Source of the DNA: Lysobacter solisilvae
Lineage (GTDB): Bacteria > Pseudomonadota > Gammaproteobacteria > Xanthomonadales > Xanthomonadaceae
Length of the DNA: 64,000 nucleotides
NCBI RefSeq assembly: GCF_016613535.2
Contig: NZ_CP071518.1
Span: forward strand, 248,001 to 312,000
Direction: 5' to 3'
The translations under genes and the position numbers were made by a program. Under the pieces are notes generated by a model. That model was not told where the DNA came from. It worked only from the letters and a program-made list of their open reading frames with translations, and did no database searches. Positions 1-10,833 of this stretch are shown here, piece after piece (the first letter of the stretch is position 1; each line of letters starts with the position of its first letter).

Positions 1-205
1 CGCCGCCAATCAGCGCGCCGATCAGGCCGAACTGCATGCCCACGGCCATGGCGGTGGCGGGCACCTCGACGGCAAGTTCGTGCTGGGTGAGGATCAGCTC
101 GACCGGCAGCTCCTGGGCCACCGGCGAGGGGATGGCGGGCGCCTTGGCGGCGGCGTTGAAGCACAGCGAAGCCAACCCGAGGGTCAGGCAGATTCGACGA
201 AACAT
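1..205 (-). CDS. hypothetical exported protein (partial, 3' end outside window)
   Basis: The ATG is at 205 and the frame stays open to the window edge, giving about 68 residues. The N-terminus (MFRRICLTLGLASL, then CFNAAAKA) looks like a Sec signal peptide. A glycine-rich hydrophobic stretch (GLIGALIGG) follows near residue 60. An AGGGGA ribosome-binding site lies a few bases before the ATG. I do not recognise the family. It may be a small periplasmic or envelope protein. It is the last visible member of the leftward series that starts at glyA. Confidence 0.6.
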   Translation of the reverse strand, partial: MFRRICLTLGLASLCFNAAAKAPAIPSPVAQELPVELILTQHELAVEVPATAMAVGMQFGLIGALIGG

Positions 206-337
206 GTTTTCCCCTGTTTTGTAGTACTGAGCCGGGAGCCCGGCGTGCGCGATGGCGCGGTGCATTGTCGCGGGCCAACCCGCGCTGGCAAAAGGGGCCG
301 CTGAGGTGCTAGGCGGGCAGACCCTGTTCAGCCAGGG

Positions 338-1264
338 CTAGCCGGGTTCCGGCGGCCCGGCCCGGTCCGGCTTGCGACGCAGGTGCAGGAACAGGGGCCA
401 GCGGATCGTCCGGACCCGCTCCGGCGCTCCCCATTCGAGCGCGAGGGCCGGGGCGTGCGTCGCGAGCAGGTCCTGCCCAGTGGTCTCGCCGTAGCGGGCC
501 ACCGCGGACATGCTGGCCAGGTAGCGCAGGAAATGGGCGAAGGTCCATTGCGCCTCCAGGCACAGCGCAGGCGCCTCCAGGGCAGGAAACGGCCATTGGA
601 AGTCGGCATACGCGCGGTCGACCAGCGCGCGCTCGGCCGGCCAGTGCGGGTGGATGCGGGCGCGGAAATCGCCGATTGCCTCGTCCATGCCGTCAGGCGT
701 CAGGAAATCACCGTAGCCCCAGGCGGCCAGCACACCGCTGGGCGCCAGGACGCGCGCGCACTCGGCGAAGAACGCCGCGCGGTCGAACCAGTGCAGCGCC
801 TGGGCGACCGCGACCAGTTTCACGCTGCCGTCGGCCAGCGAGGTGTGTTCAGCGGGCTCCACGGCGACGGTCACACGGGCGCAGGGACCGGCGTCCGGTT
901 CCCTCGTCGCGACCGGCAGCGTGTGCAGGGGGTCGCCGTGGAAGAAGGCACCGCCCTGGCCGCGGGGGACGGAGGACGACGACAATTCCACGCCCGGCCC
1001 CACCTCTTCGGGTATCCCCGGGTCGTGCGGGGCGGCCCAATGGCGGGCGATCTGCTGCGCGCTGGCATCGGTCGCGTGCACGTGTGCGAACCGGGCCGCC
1101 AATCCGCGCGTGGCCTGTCCGCTGCCGCAGCCCGGTTCCCACACCTGCCCGCTGGCCGCGACGTGCGCGGCGATCGCATCGAACAGCGCGTCGGGATACT
1201 CGGGACGCGCGGCGGCGTAGGCGTCGGCGACGCCGGAAAAATGGTCCTTGAAGCCGGTGCCCAT
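338..1264 (-). CDS. class I SAM-dependent methyltransferase
   Basis: A 308-residue Rossmann-type methyltransferase of the small-molecule kind. Motif I is visible at about residues 41-56 (VWEPGCGSGQATRGLA), the acidic end of strand 2 at HATDAS (63-68), and the post-motif segment VAVAQALHWFDRAAF around 151-165. The substrate cannot be told from sequence. Between strand 2 and the motif around residue 133 there are about 50 extra residues (roughly 79-132, rich in G, P and S) that related proteins I know of lack. They stay in frame, so this is either a lineage-specific loop or a compensated error. The start is 11 bases after the ribD stop, so co-transcription with ribD is likely. Confidence 0.8.
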   Translation of the reverse strand: MGTGFKDHFSGVADAYAAARPEYPDALFDAIAAHVAASGQVWEPGCGSGQATRGLAARFAHVHATDASAQQIARHWAAPHDPGIPEEVGPGVELSSSSVPRGQGGAFFHGDPLHTLPVATREPDAGPCARVTVAVEPAEHTSLADGSVKLVAVAQALHWFDRAAFFAECARVLAPSGVLAAWGYGDFLTPDGMDEAIGDFRARIHPHWPAERALVDRAYADFQWPFPALEAPALCLEAQWTFAHFLRYLASMSAVARYGETTGQDLLATHAPALALEWGAPERVRTIRWPLFLHLRRKPDRAGPPEPG

Positions 1265-1275
1265 CGCGACCCGGG

Positions 1276-2346
1276 TCAGGCCGACGGCGCCTGGGGTTGC
1301 AGCAGCAGCCGGACGTCGTCGCCGATGCGGCGGGTGTCGACGATCTGCACGTTCAGGCGCTGGGTCATCTCATCGATGTGCAGGCCGTCGAACAGCGGAC
1401 GCGCGCGGTCGCCCAGCAGCACGGGCGCAACGTACAGCAGGATCTCGTCGACAAGATGGGCCGCCAGGAAGGCGCCGGCCAGCGTCGCGCCGGCTTCCAC
1501 CTGCACTTCGTTGATCTCGCGCTGGGCGAGCAGGCGCAGCACCGCGTCGAGGTCGAATCGTCCTTCGTGTACGGGCGCCACCGCGGTCTGCGCGGCCATG
1601 CCTCGGGGCGGCTTGGCATCGGGGGCGTGCAGGTAGAGCGTGGGGGCGCCGCCTTCACGCACGCGGCCCCGCGCCACGGTGGCCAGGCCCGGATCGAGCA
1701 CCACGCGCATCGGCGGCTCGAACGCGGTGTCGTCTTCGAAACGGACGGTCAGGCTGGGGTCGTCGATCAGCACCGTGCCGGCGCCGGTGAGGATCGCCCC
1801 GGCGCGTGCGCGCCAGCGGTGCACGTCCAGACGCGAGGCCTCGCCGCTGATCCACTTCGATTCGCCACTGGCCAACGCGCTGCGACCGTCCAGGCTGGTG
1901 GCGAGCTTGATGCGCAGCCAGGGCCGCCCGCGTTCGAGGCGCGAAAGCCAGCCCCGATTGAGCGCGCGCGCCTGCGACTGCATCAGCCCGCTTTCGACCC
2001 GGATGCCTGCGGCTTCGAGCTTCGCGAATCCCTCGCCGTCGACCTGGATGAAGGGGTCGCGCATCGCGGCGACCACGCGCGCCACGCCGGCCTGGATCAG
2101 CGCATCGGCGCAGGGCCCGGTGCGGCCCGTGTGCGCGCAAGGCTCCAGCGTCACGTAGGCCGTCGCACCACGCGACTGTCCACCCGCCGCAGCGAGCGCA
2201 TTGACTTCGGCATGCGGCTCACCCGCGCGGACGTGGAATCCCTCGCCCACCACCACCTCACCCTGGGTCAGCACGCAGCCGACCATGGGATTGGGCCGCG
2301 TGGTGTAGGCGCCCTTCTCCGCCAGGCGCAAGGCGCGCGCCATCAT
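1276..2346 (-). CDS. ribD: bifunctional pyrimidine deaminase/reductase RibD
   Basis: Catalyses two successive steps of riboflavin synthesis: deamination of the diamino-pyrimidinone ribosyl phosphate, then NADPH reduction of the ribose. The deaminase zinc site is complete: HAE at residues 45-47 and PC with a second Cys at 70 and 79 (LEPCAHTGRTGPC). The reductase half begins near residue 145 (RIKLATSLDGRSA). At 356 residues it is family length. The start is uncertain. The ATG pair at 2346/2343 is used here, but the upstream in-frame codons read SFSSFDHA, which looks like the conserved RibD N-terminus and has no ATG, so a rare upstream start is possible. It lies in the glyA-nrdR-ribD order known from Xanthomonadaceae. 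Confidence 0.95.
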   Translation of the reverse strand: MMARALRLAEKGAYTTRPNPMVGCVLTQGEVVVGEGFHVRAGEPHAEVNALAAAGGQSRGATAYVTLEPCAHTGRTGPCADALIQAGVARVVAAMRDPFIQVDGEGFAKLEAAGIRVESGLMQSQARALNRGWLSRLERGRPWLRIKLATSLDGRSALASGESKWISGEASRLDVHRWRARAGAILTGAGTVLIDDPSLTVRFEDDTAFEPPMRVVLDPGLATVARGRVREGGAPTLYLHAPDAKPPRGMAAQTAVAPVHEGRFDLDAVLRLLAQREINEVQVEAGATLAGAFLAAHLVDEILLYVAPVLLGDRARPLFDGLHIDEMTQRLNVQIVDTRRIGDDVRLLLQPQAPSA

Positions 2347-2405
2347 GGCGTGGTCGAAGCTGGAGAAGGACGGCGCGGGTGTCGAAACGTCGGGGGGGTG
2401 CGGGA

Positions 2406-2847
2406 TCAGTCACGGGTATAGCGTCCTCGTTCGGCGCCGTCGTCCCAGGGCCAGGCGGGGATCAGGTCCGCGCCGTCGGTCCGCAGCTTCAGCTGCTGGA
2501 ACTTCATCGCCTCGTAACCCGGCGGTGCCAGGAATTCCTCGGTCTCCAGCAGCACGTCGGCCCCTTCGTAGCGCCAGCGGCCACGCGCCGCCAAGGTCAA
2601 GCGCACCGTAGGTGAAGTACCACTGGAACGTGCCCTGCTCCGTCAGCAGCAGCTCCGAACCGGTTTCCATCACGCCCTGCAGGTAGTAATGGCCGGCGCG
2701 GGCCGCATCAGCAGCTGGCGCTGCGATGCTCGTCGCTGCAGGCGCAGGCGGCACGGGTGCTGCTGGCCGGGGCTTGTCGTGCGCGGCCGTGGCCGCGGCG
2801 GCCAACGCCAGGGCCAGCGCCGCTGCCACTGGAGCGCGCGCGTTCAC
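2406..2847 (-). pseudogene. small exported protein, frameshifted
   Basis: The GTG start at 2847 overlaps the nrdR stop (GTGA), suggesting translational coupling. The N-terminus is a signal peptide ([15 protein letters not shown]) followed by an Ala/Pro-rich linker. A folded segment begins around GHYYLQGVMETGSELLL. Near 2591-2596 the frame breaks: reading the minus-strand CCTTGG as CCTGG restores YGALDLAARGRWRYEG and a continuous 146-residue product ending at 2406. I do not recognise a function. The repaired protein is coherent, so a one-base error is more likely than real decay. Confidence 0.6.
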
Positions 2848-3365
2848 CGCCGGCGCCTCTTCCCGGTGTCGGCTTCCTCGTCCAGCAACGTCAACTGGCC
2901 TTCGGTGGGCGGCGTCTCGTGCTCGAGCCGGTCGAGCACTTCGCGGAAGTCCGCCACGTCCTCGAACGCGCGATACACCGAAGCGAAGCGCACGTAGGCC
3001 ACGTGGTCCAGCTTGCGCAGCTCGGCCATCACGAACTCGCCGACGCGTCGCGAATCCAGCTCGCGCTCGGCGGTCATCCGCAGGTGATGGACCACCGCGC
3101 GCACCGCGGTCTCGATCTGTTCCTCGGATACCGGCCGCTTCTGCAGCGCGCGATCGAAGCCCGAGCGCAGCTTGCGCGCATCGAAAGCCTCGCGCCGCCC
3201 GTCGCTCTTCACGATGACTGGCAGCTTGAGTTCGACGGTTTCCAGCGTGCTGAAGCGTTCGCCACAGGCTTCACAGACGCGGCGCCTGCGGATCGTGGCG
3301 CCATCGTCGGACACCCGCGAGTCGATCACGCGGGTGTCGGTGTGCTGGCAGAACGGACAATGCAT
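2844..3365 (-). CDS. nrdR: transcriptional repressor NrdR
   Basis: A nucleotide-sensing repressor of ribonucleotide reductase operons. The N-terminal zinc ribbon has all four cysteines (C3, C6, C31, C34: MHCPFC and VCEACG). An ATP-cone domain spans roughly residues 46-140 ([18 protein letters not shown]). At 173 residues with a charged tail (GKRRRR) it is slightly longer than the usual 150-170. It has its own TACAAT -10 hexamer about 30 bases upstream. It sits between glyA and ribD, as in related genomes. No ribonucleotide reductase gene is in this window. Confidence 0.97.
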   Translation of the reverse strand: MHCPFCQHTDTRVIDSRVSDDGATIRRRRVCEACGERFSTLETVELKLPVIVKSDGRREAFDARKLRSGFDRALQKRPVSEEQIETAVRAVVHHLRMTAERELDSRRVGEFVMAELRKLDHVAYVRFASVYRAFEDVADFREVLDRLEHETPPTEGQLTLLDEEADTGKRRRR

Positions 3366-3394
3366 GGGGGCACCGGGCCGGGGATCCTGGCTGG

Positions 3395-3400
3395 ATTGTA
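3395..3400 (-). promoter_or_regulatory. -10 element for nrdR
   Basis: The minus strand reads TACAAT here, 29 bases before the nrdR ATG. No clear -35 hexamer is visible. It stands out against the GC-rich background, and its position fits a short leader. Confidence 0.45.
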
Positions 3401-3474
3401 GGCAGGTCCGGAGGCGGCGTCGCCCTTGGTCACGGTTCGACGCCGGGCAGAGGCGTTTGAACGGGCAAGTCAGG

Positions 3475-3891
3475 TCACTTGCGGAACTTCAACCAGAGCA
3501 GGTGGAGGCTGGGCAGCAGCAGCAGGGCCGGCGTTCCCATCCATCGACTGGCGGCGGACGGATCGACCAGCGGTGCCAGGAAGACCAGCGCAACCGCCAT
3601 TCCTGCCAGCAAACCCAGCCACCAGTGCAAGGGCGTGAGCCGCAGGGCACCGTGTCCTTGCACCACATACGTGCCCGAGAGGACGCACCACGAGGCTATT
3701 CCGCCACCTCCCGCAACCACCATCAACCAGACGAAGAAGGTCGGGCCCGGGGTCTGCGGCAGGTCGGCCAGGCTTACCCATCCCAACATCGAACCGAGAA
3801 TGACACCGGGCACGGCTACGAGCAGCGCAGGCAGTCCGAAGGCGACCGCCTCCAGCACATACACCCAACGCTCGATACCGGCCCGGCTCAT
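3475..3891 (-). CDS. small integral membrane protein, unknown function
   Basis: A 138-residue protein with four probable membrane helices (about residues 10-35, 50-70, 88-105 and 112-134) and a short basic tail (WLKFRK). It begins 15 bases after glyA and 109 bases before nrdR in the same direction, so it may ride on the glyA transcript. No catalytic motif is visible and I do not recognise the family. Confidence 0.65.
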   Translation of the reverse strand: MSRAGIERWVYVLEAVAFGLPALLVAVPGVILGSMLGWVSLADLPQTPGPTFFVWLMVVAGGGGIASWCVLSGTYVVQGHGALRLTPLHWWLGLLAGMAVALVFLAPLVDPSAASRWMGTPALLLLPSLHLLWLKFRK

Positions 3892-3906
3892 CGGGTCAGC
3901 GGTTGA

Positions 3907-5175
3907 TCAGCCGTAAACCGGGAACGTCCGGCACTGTTCCGTGACCAGGCCACGCACGCGGTCGAGGACCGCCTCGTCCTTCGGGTTGTCCAGCACGTCG
4001 CAGATCCACTCGGCCAGCGCGACGCAGTCGGCTTCCTGGTAGCCGCGGGTGGTGACCGCCGGGGTACCGATGCGCAGGCCGGAGGTGACGAAGGGCTTCT
4101 GTGGATCGTTGGGCACGGCGTTCTTGTTGACGGTGATGTGCGCCTTGCCCAGCGCGGCTTCCGCGTCCTTGCCGGTGATGCCCTTGCCGATCATGTCGAC
4201 CAGCATCAGGTGGTTCTGCGTACCGCCGGAGACGATCTTGTAGCCGCGGGCAATGATGGTCTTCGCCATGGCCTGCGCGTTCTTCACCACCTGCGCCTGG
4301 TAGGCCTTGAACTCGGGGGCAAGCGCTTCCTTGAAGGCCACGGCCTTGGCCGCGATCACGTGCATCAGCGGGCCGCCCTGGATGCCAGGGAAGACGATCG
4401 ACTGCATCTTCTTCTCGATCTCCTCGGCCGCATCGCCCATCGCGGCGCGGCTGGCGACGATGATGCCGCCACGCGGGCCGCGCAGGGTCTTGTGCGTGGT
4501 GGAAGTGACCACGTGGGCGTGCGGGACCGGGTTCGGATAGACGCCGGCCGCGATCAGGCCGGCGACGTGGGCCATGTCGACGAACAGGTACGCGCCGACC
4601 TTGTCGGCGATGGCACGGAAGCGCGCCCAGTCCACCACCTGGGAATAGGCGGAGAAACCGGCCACGACCATCTTCGGCTTGTGCTCCAGGGCCAGGCGTT
4701 CGACTTCGTCGTAGTCGATCAGGCCCCGGTCGTCGACGCCGTACTGCACGGCGTTCATCAGCTTGCCCGAGATGTTGACCTTGGCGCCGTGGGTCAGGTG
4801 GCCGCCGTGGGCCAGCGACATGCCCAGAATCGTGTCGCCCGGGTTTAGCAGCGCGAAGTACACGGCCTGGTTGGCCTGCGAGCCCGAATGCGGCTGCACG
4901 TTCGCGTAGTCCGCACCGAACAGCTGCTTGCAGCGATCGATCGCCAGCTGCTCGGCGATGTCGACGAATTCGCAGCCGCCGTAATACCGCTTGCCCGGAT
5001 AGCCTTCGGCGTACTTGTTGGTGAGCTGGCTGCCCTGGGCTTCCATCACCCGCGGGCTGGCGTAGTTCTCCGAGGCGATCAGCTCGACGTGGTCTTCCTG
5101 GCGGCGGGTCTCGTCGGCGATGGCCTGGGCGAGTTCGGGGTCAAAACCTTCGATACGGGCGTCACGCGGGAACAT
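3907..5175 (-). CDS. glyA: serine hydroxymethyltransferase
   Basis: A PLP enzyme that interconverts serine and tetrahydrofolate with glycine and 5,10-methylene-THF, feeding one-carbon units to MetF. The reading frame gives 422 residues. The PLP lysine is K229 in [14 protein letters not shown], and the substrate-binding region ([12 protein letters not shown]) is intact. The ATG at 5175 was chosen over an upstream in-frame start because it gives the conserved N-terminus [19 protein letters not shown] and has a GGAG site eight bases upstream. A TAAACT -10 hexamer lies about 40 bases upstream. It is the first gene of the leftward series toward ribD. Confidence 0.98.
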   Translation of the reverse strand: MFPRDARIEGFDPELAQAIADETRRQEDHVELIASENYASPRVMEAQGSQLTNKYAEGYPGKRYYGGCEFVDIAEQLAIDRCKQLFGADYANVQPHSGSQANQAVYFALLNPGDTILGMSLAHGGHLTHGAKVNISGKLMNAVQYGVDDRGLIDYDEVERLALEHKPKMVVAGFSAYSQVVDWARFRAIADKVGAYLFVDMAHVAGLIAAGVYPNPVPHAHVVTSTTHKTLRGPRGGIIVASRAAMGDAAEEIEKKMQSIVFPGIQGGPLMHVIAAKAVAFKEALAPEFKAYQAQVVKNAQAMAKTIIARGYKIVSGGTQNHLMLVDMIGKGITGKDAEAALGKAHITVNKNAVPNDPQKPFVTSGLRIGTPAVTTRGYQEADCVALAEWICDVLDNPKDEAVLDRVRGLVTEQCRTFPVYG

Positions 5176-5501
5176 CGGAACTCCAGCGGTGGGGGGATGG
5201 GGAGGGAAGGCCAAGTTTAGCGGGCAATCGCGGCCCGGCCCGCCCGCCCAACGAACCGTCATGAGCGAGGGCCTTCCTGGGCCCGGGGGCTTTCGTGAGC
5301 CCGGGCCCTCATGAGCTGGGGCCGTGGGTCCGGGGCATGACGAGCCCGGCAGCCGGGTTCAGGCCGCCGCGCCGCCTGCGCCCGCTATAATGTCGCGATC
5401 CCGATGACCCTCCGGCCCCTGCCGCGCGCAGGCCGCCGCCGTTTGCCCCCCGGGTGCCCCGCGCGCCGCGCGCGTCGGCGCCACGTTCGACCGGAGCTTC
5501 C
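5176..5501. promoter_or_regulatory. divergent promoter region between glyA and ettA
   Basis: This 326-bp stretch has no credible gene. The minus strand has TAAACT at 5214-5219 for glyA. The plus strand has a perfect TATAAT at 5386-5391 for ettA, leaving a leader of about 105 bases. Between them are GC palindromes around GGGCCC and repeated TCATGAGC words near 5260-5315. I do not recognise a riboswitch here. Confidence 0.5.
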
Positions 5502-7164
<1,663 letters not shown>

Positions 7165-7322
7165 CGATCTGGCCCGTGCCCGCGCAAGCGGGCACGGCGT
7201 TGCCAGATCGTCATCCCCGCATCCTTCAAGCGGGGATCCAGGGACGTTGCTCCTTGCGGTTGCGGTTGCGGTTGCGGTTGAAGATCAACGCCCATGGGTT
7301 CCCGCCTGCGCGGGAATGACAA
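7165..7322. repeat. post-ettA hairpin, GGTTGC microsatellite and dispersed repeat fragment
   Basis: Immediately after the ettA stop, 7165-7210 can fold into a long hairpin (outer arms 7165-7173/7202-7210, inner arms 7174-7183/7188-7197). Next is a fragment with GTCATCCCCGC and GCGGGGATCC. A hexamer run TTGCGG of about 4.5 copies follows at 7254-7280. The fragment ends with GCCTGCGCGGGAATGAC. Similar words recur near 47.5 kb and 33.7 kb. No gene is visible. Confidence 0.6.
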
Positions 7323-7352
7323 TCAAGAGCCCAGTTCGAGACCGGACGGATC

Positions 7353-7826
7353 ATGACCCCACCCCGCCCCACCGCCCTCTCCCCGGATGAACTCGTCCCA
7401 CGCATCGGCTCCGGCTACCCCGAGCCCTTCGCGCAACGCGTCGCCGCACGCGAGAAGCGCGCCCTGGGCGACGCCTTCGGCCTGACCGGCTTCGGCGTGA
7501 ACCTCAGCCGCCTGCCACCGGGGTGCGCCTCGGCGCTGCGGCACAGCCACCTGCATGAGGACGAATTCGTCTACGTGCTCCAGGGCACGCCGACGCTGGT
7601 CACCGACGCGGGCGAAACCCCGCTGGCACCTGGCATGTGCGCGGGCTTCCCGGCAGGCTCCGGCGACGGCCACCACCTGGTCAACCGCAGCGATGCCGAC
7701 GTGCTCTACCTCGAGGTTGGCGACCGCCAGCCGGAAGAGGCGGTGGATTATCCGGACGACGACCTGGTCGGCCGAACGGTCGACGGCAGCTGGCGCTACT
7801 TCCACAAGGACGGCCAGCCGTACTGA
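7353..7826 (+). CDS. cupin domain-containing protein
   Basis: A 157-residue single-domain cupin. The first metal-binding motif is at about residues 64-78 ([15 protein letters not shown]) and the second around 94-108 ([15 protein letters not shown]), so metal binding is likely. The C-terminus ([14 protein letters not shown]) is typical of a cupin group often annotated as putative mannose-6-phosphate isomerase or quercetin-dioxygenase-like, but substrate and activity are unknown. It lies 53 bases upstream of pyrF in the same direction. Confidence 0.8.
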   Translation: MTPPRPTALSPDELVPRIGSGYPEPFAQRVAAREKRALGDAFGLTGFGVNLSRLPPGCASALRHSHLHEDEFVYVLQGTPTLVTDAGETPLAPGMCAGFPAGSGDGHHLVNRSDADVLYLEVGDRQPEEAVDYPDDDLVGRTVDGSWRYFHKDGQPY

Positions 7827-7879
7827 ACGGCCGGCCGTCAGCGACACGCGCACCCACACACGACAACACGAGGCACCCG

Positions 7880-8692
7880 ATGACCTTCATGCAGGCACTG
7901 CGCGCACGCTGGAACGACGCCGCCACCCTGGTCTGCGTCGGCCTCGATCCCGAGCCCGCCAGGTTCCCCGCGCACTTCGCCGCCGATCCCGACGCGGTGT
8001 TCAACTTCTGCCGCGCGATCGTCGATGCCACCGCGCCGTACGTGTGCAGCTTCAAGCCGCAGATTGCCCACTTCGCGGCACTGGGCGCGGAAGACGCGCT
8101 GGCGCGCCTGATCGCCCATGTCCACGCCATGCATCCTGGCATCCCCGTGATCCTGGACAGCAAGCGCGGCGACATTGGCAGCACGGCTCAGCACTACGCT
8201 TCCGAAGCTTTCGACCGTTACCTCGCCGATGCCGTCACCGCCAACCCGTACCTGGGCCGCGACTCGGTGCAGCCGTTCCTGGACCGCGCCGACCGCGGCG
8301 TGGTGGTGCTGTGCCGCACGTCCAACCCGGGCGCCGGGGACCTGCAGGACCTGCTGGTGGCTGGACAGCCGCTGTACCAGCACGTGGCCGCCAAGGTGGC
8401 CAACGAGTGGAACACGCACGGCAACTGCGCCCTCGTCGTGGGTGCGACCTGGCCGGAGCAACTGCGCGAAGTGCGCGCCATCGTTGGTGACCTGCCCTTC
8501 CTGGTGCCTGGCGTGGGCGCGCAGGGCGGCGACGTGGCGGCAGTCGTCGGCAACGCGAAGACCGCTGACGGCACGGGCCTGATCGTCAGCTCGTCACGTG
8601 CGATCCTCTACGCCTCGCGCGGCGACGATTTCGCGCAGGCCGCGGCCGATGCGGCCCGTGCGCTGCGCGACGAGATCAACCGCTACCGCTAG
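7880..8692 (+). CDS. pyrF: orotidine 5'-phosphate decarboxylase
   Basis: The last step of de novo UMP synthesis, removing CO2 from OMP. The 270-residue length and the [11 protein letters not shown] motif (catalytic K95 and D98) mark the longer type-2 PyrF subfamily. [10 protein letters not shown] near the C-terminal third is the phosphate-binding loop. ATG 7880 ([11 protein letters not shown]) was chosen over a long upstream extension because it gives the family N-terminus. It follows the cupin gene and precedes dusB, which appears to have its own promoter. Confidence 0.96.
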   Translation: MTFMQALRARWNDAATLVCVGLDPEPARFPAHFAADPDAVFNFCRAIVDATAPYVCSFKPQIAHFAALGAEDALARLIAHVHAMHPGIPVILDSKRGDIGSTAQHYASEAFDRYLADAVTANPYLGRDSVQPFLDRADRGVVVLCRTSNPGAGDLQDLLVAGQPLYQHVAAKVANEWNTHGNCALVVGATWPEQLREVRAIVGDLPFLVPGVGAQGGDVAAVVGNAKTADGTGLIVSSSRAILYASRGDDFAQAAADAARALRDEINRYR

Positions 8693-8754
8693 GCGCCGGC
8701 GCCCTGGGGCTCCGATGCGTCCCCGGCCGCATCGCGCCGACAGGAACGCGCCGG

Positions 8755-8760
8755 TAGAAT
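8755..8760 (+). promoter_or_regulatory. -10 element for dusB, probable leaderless start
   Basis: TAGAAT ends six bases before the dusB ATG at 8767. Transcription from such a -10 would begin at or next to the start codon, leaving no 5' leader. No -35 hexamer and no ribosome-binding site are visible. Confidence 0.5.
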
Positions 8761-8766
8761 CGCCAC

Positions 8767-9765
8767 ATGCAGATCGGCGCCTACAGCCTCGCCCCGCGCG
8801 TGATCCTGGCTCCCATGGCCGGCGTCACCGACAAGCCTTTCCGCGTGCTGTGCAAGCGACTGGGCGCGGGGCTGTGCGTGTCGGAGATGACCACCAGCGA
8901 TCCGCGCTTCTGGAACACCAGCAAGTCGCTGCACCGGATGGACCACGATGGCGAGCCGGCGCCGATCAGCGTGCAGATCGCCGGCACCGTGCCGGAGGTG
9001 ATGGCCCACGCGGCCCGTTACAACGTGGAGCACGGCGCCCAGATCATCGACATCAACATGGGCTGCCCGGCCAAGAAGGTATGCAATGCCTGGGCGGGAT
9101 CGGCGCTGATGCGCGACGAACCGCTGGTGGCGCGCATCCTGTCGGCGGTCGTGCAGGCGGTCGACGTGCCGGTGACGTTGAAGATCCGCACCGGCTGGGA
9201 CCATGACCAGCGCAACGCGCCGCTGATCGCGCGCATTGCCGAGGACGCAGGCATTGCCGCGCTCGCCGTGCACGGCCGCACGCGCGACCAGCAGTACACC
9301 GGCATGGCCGAGTACGACACCATTGCGGCGATCAAGGCGGCGCTGTCGATCCCGGTGATCGCCAACGGAGACATCGACTCGCCCGCCAAGGCGGCCTACG
9401 TGCTGCGCCACACCGGCGCAGACGCGGTCATGGTTGGCCGCGCCGCGCAGGGCCGGCCATGGATCTTCCGCGAAATCGCCCACCACCTGGCCACCGGCGA
9501 CTACCTGCCGGAACCTTCGCTCGGAGAGATCCGCGAGATCCTGCTCGGTCACCTGCGGCACCTCCACGCCTTTTACGGCGAACGCGCCGGCGTGCGCATC
9601 GCGCGCAAGCACCTGGGTTGGTATGCGAAGGACCGGCCTGAAAACGCCGCATTCCGCGCGGTGGTGAACCAGGCCGAGACGGCAGACGCACAACTGGCGC
9701 TGACCGGCGCGTATTTCGACGCCCTGGTGGCGGGCGTGCGTCCACAGATGCCCGAAGCAGCCTGA
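8767..9765 (+). CDS. dusB: tRNA-dihydrouridine synthase DusB
   Basis: An FMN enzyme that reduces uridine to dihydrouridine in the tRNA D-loop. The 332-residue protein has the TIM-barrel start MAGVTDKPFR (17-26), the catalytic cysteine C100 in NMGCPAKKVCN, the FMN-contact segment VTLKIRTGWD, and AVHGRTRDQQYTG. IANGDI and AVMVGRAAQGRPWIF mark the phosphate-binding end. The C-terminal recognition domain includes RIARKHLGWY. It is often co-transcribed with fis, but fis is not next to it here. Confidence 0.96.
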   Translation: MQIGAYSLAPRVILAPMAGVTDKPFRVLCKRLGAGLCVSEMTTSDPRFWNTSKSLHRMDHDGEPAPISVQIAGTVPEVMAHAARYNVEHGAQIIDINMGCPAKKVCNAWAGSALMRDEPLVARILSAVVQAVDVPVTLKIRTGWDHDQRNAPLIARIAEDAGIAALAVHGRTRDQQYTGMAEYDTIAAIKAALSIPVIANGDIDSPAKAAYVLRHTGADAVMVGRAAQGRPWIFREIAHHLATGDYLPEPSLGEIREILLGHLRHLHAFYGERAGVRIARKHLGWYAKDRPENAAFRAVVNQAETADAQLALTGAYFDALVAGVRPQMPEAA

Positions 9766-9804
9766 GGCCACGCCGCCGCGGCTTTTCCCACACTGCCCGC
9801 GGGT

Positions 9805-10833
9805 TCACTCCGCCGCGGCACGACGCGGCACAGCCGGCTCGCGCCAGATCCGCCGCCACATGTCCTTCAACCGCCCGCTGGCTTCCCACGGCCAGCGCAA
9901 CTGCTGCACCGGCACCTCGCGCCAGGCCTGCGCCTGCCGCGCGGCCACGACGAAGCGGAAGCTGTAGTCCGGCTCCAGGCCCATGCGGATGTCCGACAGG
10001 ACCAGTTGCCCGTCGTGTTCGTGGGCCTTCATGAAGCCGCGATTGAACCAGGCCAGGCGCTGCACCGCGCGATAGTCGCCGACGGCGGCCAGGGCCTGCA
10101 CGTCGGACTGGAAGCGGGCGAATCGCATCTCCCCCCGGTCGGCGACGAGCGAGCGCTGTCCTTCGACGAAGCCTTCGGGCGTCATCGCGACCACGCGCCA
10201 CAGCAACAGGTTGAACGGCATCGGCGCGGACATCCGTGGGGCGTCTGGCAGGCCCATGGCCACCAGCGCGTGGTCGGCCGCGCGCTCGACCTGCCACTTG
10301 GCCCCCAGCGACAGCGCCAGGTACAGCGCCGCCGTCGACACCCCCACGTGCAATGCACGGCTGCCCAAGGGCCGCTCCCGCGCGAACCAGGCGAACAGGC
10401 AGGCCGCCATCAGGATCAGGGTGAACACCGGATCGATGATGAAGATGCTGGACAGCGCCACCGGCGGCAGCGGCAACGGCCAGAACAGCTGCGTCCCGTA
10501 GGTGGTGAACGCGTCGACCAGCGGATGGGCGAGCAGCGTGGCCTGGAAAAGCCAGAACCAGCGCCGGGGAAACTGCGCCACGCGCCCGCCGCGCCGTTTG
10601 AAGAAGGCCCACAGCGCCCAGCCCAGCAGCGGCAGCAGGAACACCGAATGGGTGAGGCCGCGATGCCAGAGCAGGCGGTCGAGCGGATCGTCGGCGAGCA
10701 GCAGGGGCAGGACGTCCACGTCTGGCAGCGAGTTGATCAGGGCGCCGGCCATCAGTGCGGCGCGACGGTGCTGCGCGGGGGCGATGGCGGCGGCGATCGC
10801 GCCGCCGAGGAACAGATGGGTGATGGAATCCAC
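9805..10833 (-). CDS. membrane-bound metal-dependent hydrolase (YdjM/DUF457-like)
   Basis: A putative inner-membrane zinc hydrolase. The GTG at 10833 is preferred because it gives the family N-terminus VDSITHLFLGG. An upstream ATG adds a polar tail that fits poorly. Metal-binding residues are visible in DSITH, SLPDVDVLP and HRGLTHS within the first 90 residues. Four to five membrane helices follow (to about residue 180), then a soluble C-terminal half with a basic end (VPRRAAAE). The length is 342 residues. The substrate is unknown. It converges with dusB. Confidence 0.8.
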   Translation of the reverse strand: MDSITHLFLGGAIAAAIAPAQHRRAALMAGALINSLPDVDVLPLLLADDPLDRLLWHRGLTHSVFLLPLLGWALWAFFKRRGGRVAQFPRRWFWLFQATLLAHPLVDAFTTYGTQLFWPLPLPPVALSSIFIIDPVFTLILMAACLFAWFARERPLGSRALHVGVSTAALYLALSLGAKWQVERAADHALVAMGLPDAPRMSAPMPFNLLLWRVVAMTPEGFVEGQRSLVADRGEMRFARFQSDVQALAAVGDYRAVQRLAWFNRGFMKAHEHDGQLVLSDIRMGLEPDYSFRFVVAARQAQAWREVPVQQLRWPWEASGRLKDMWRRIWREPAVPRRAAAE

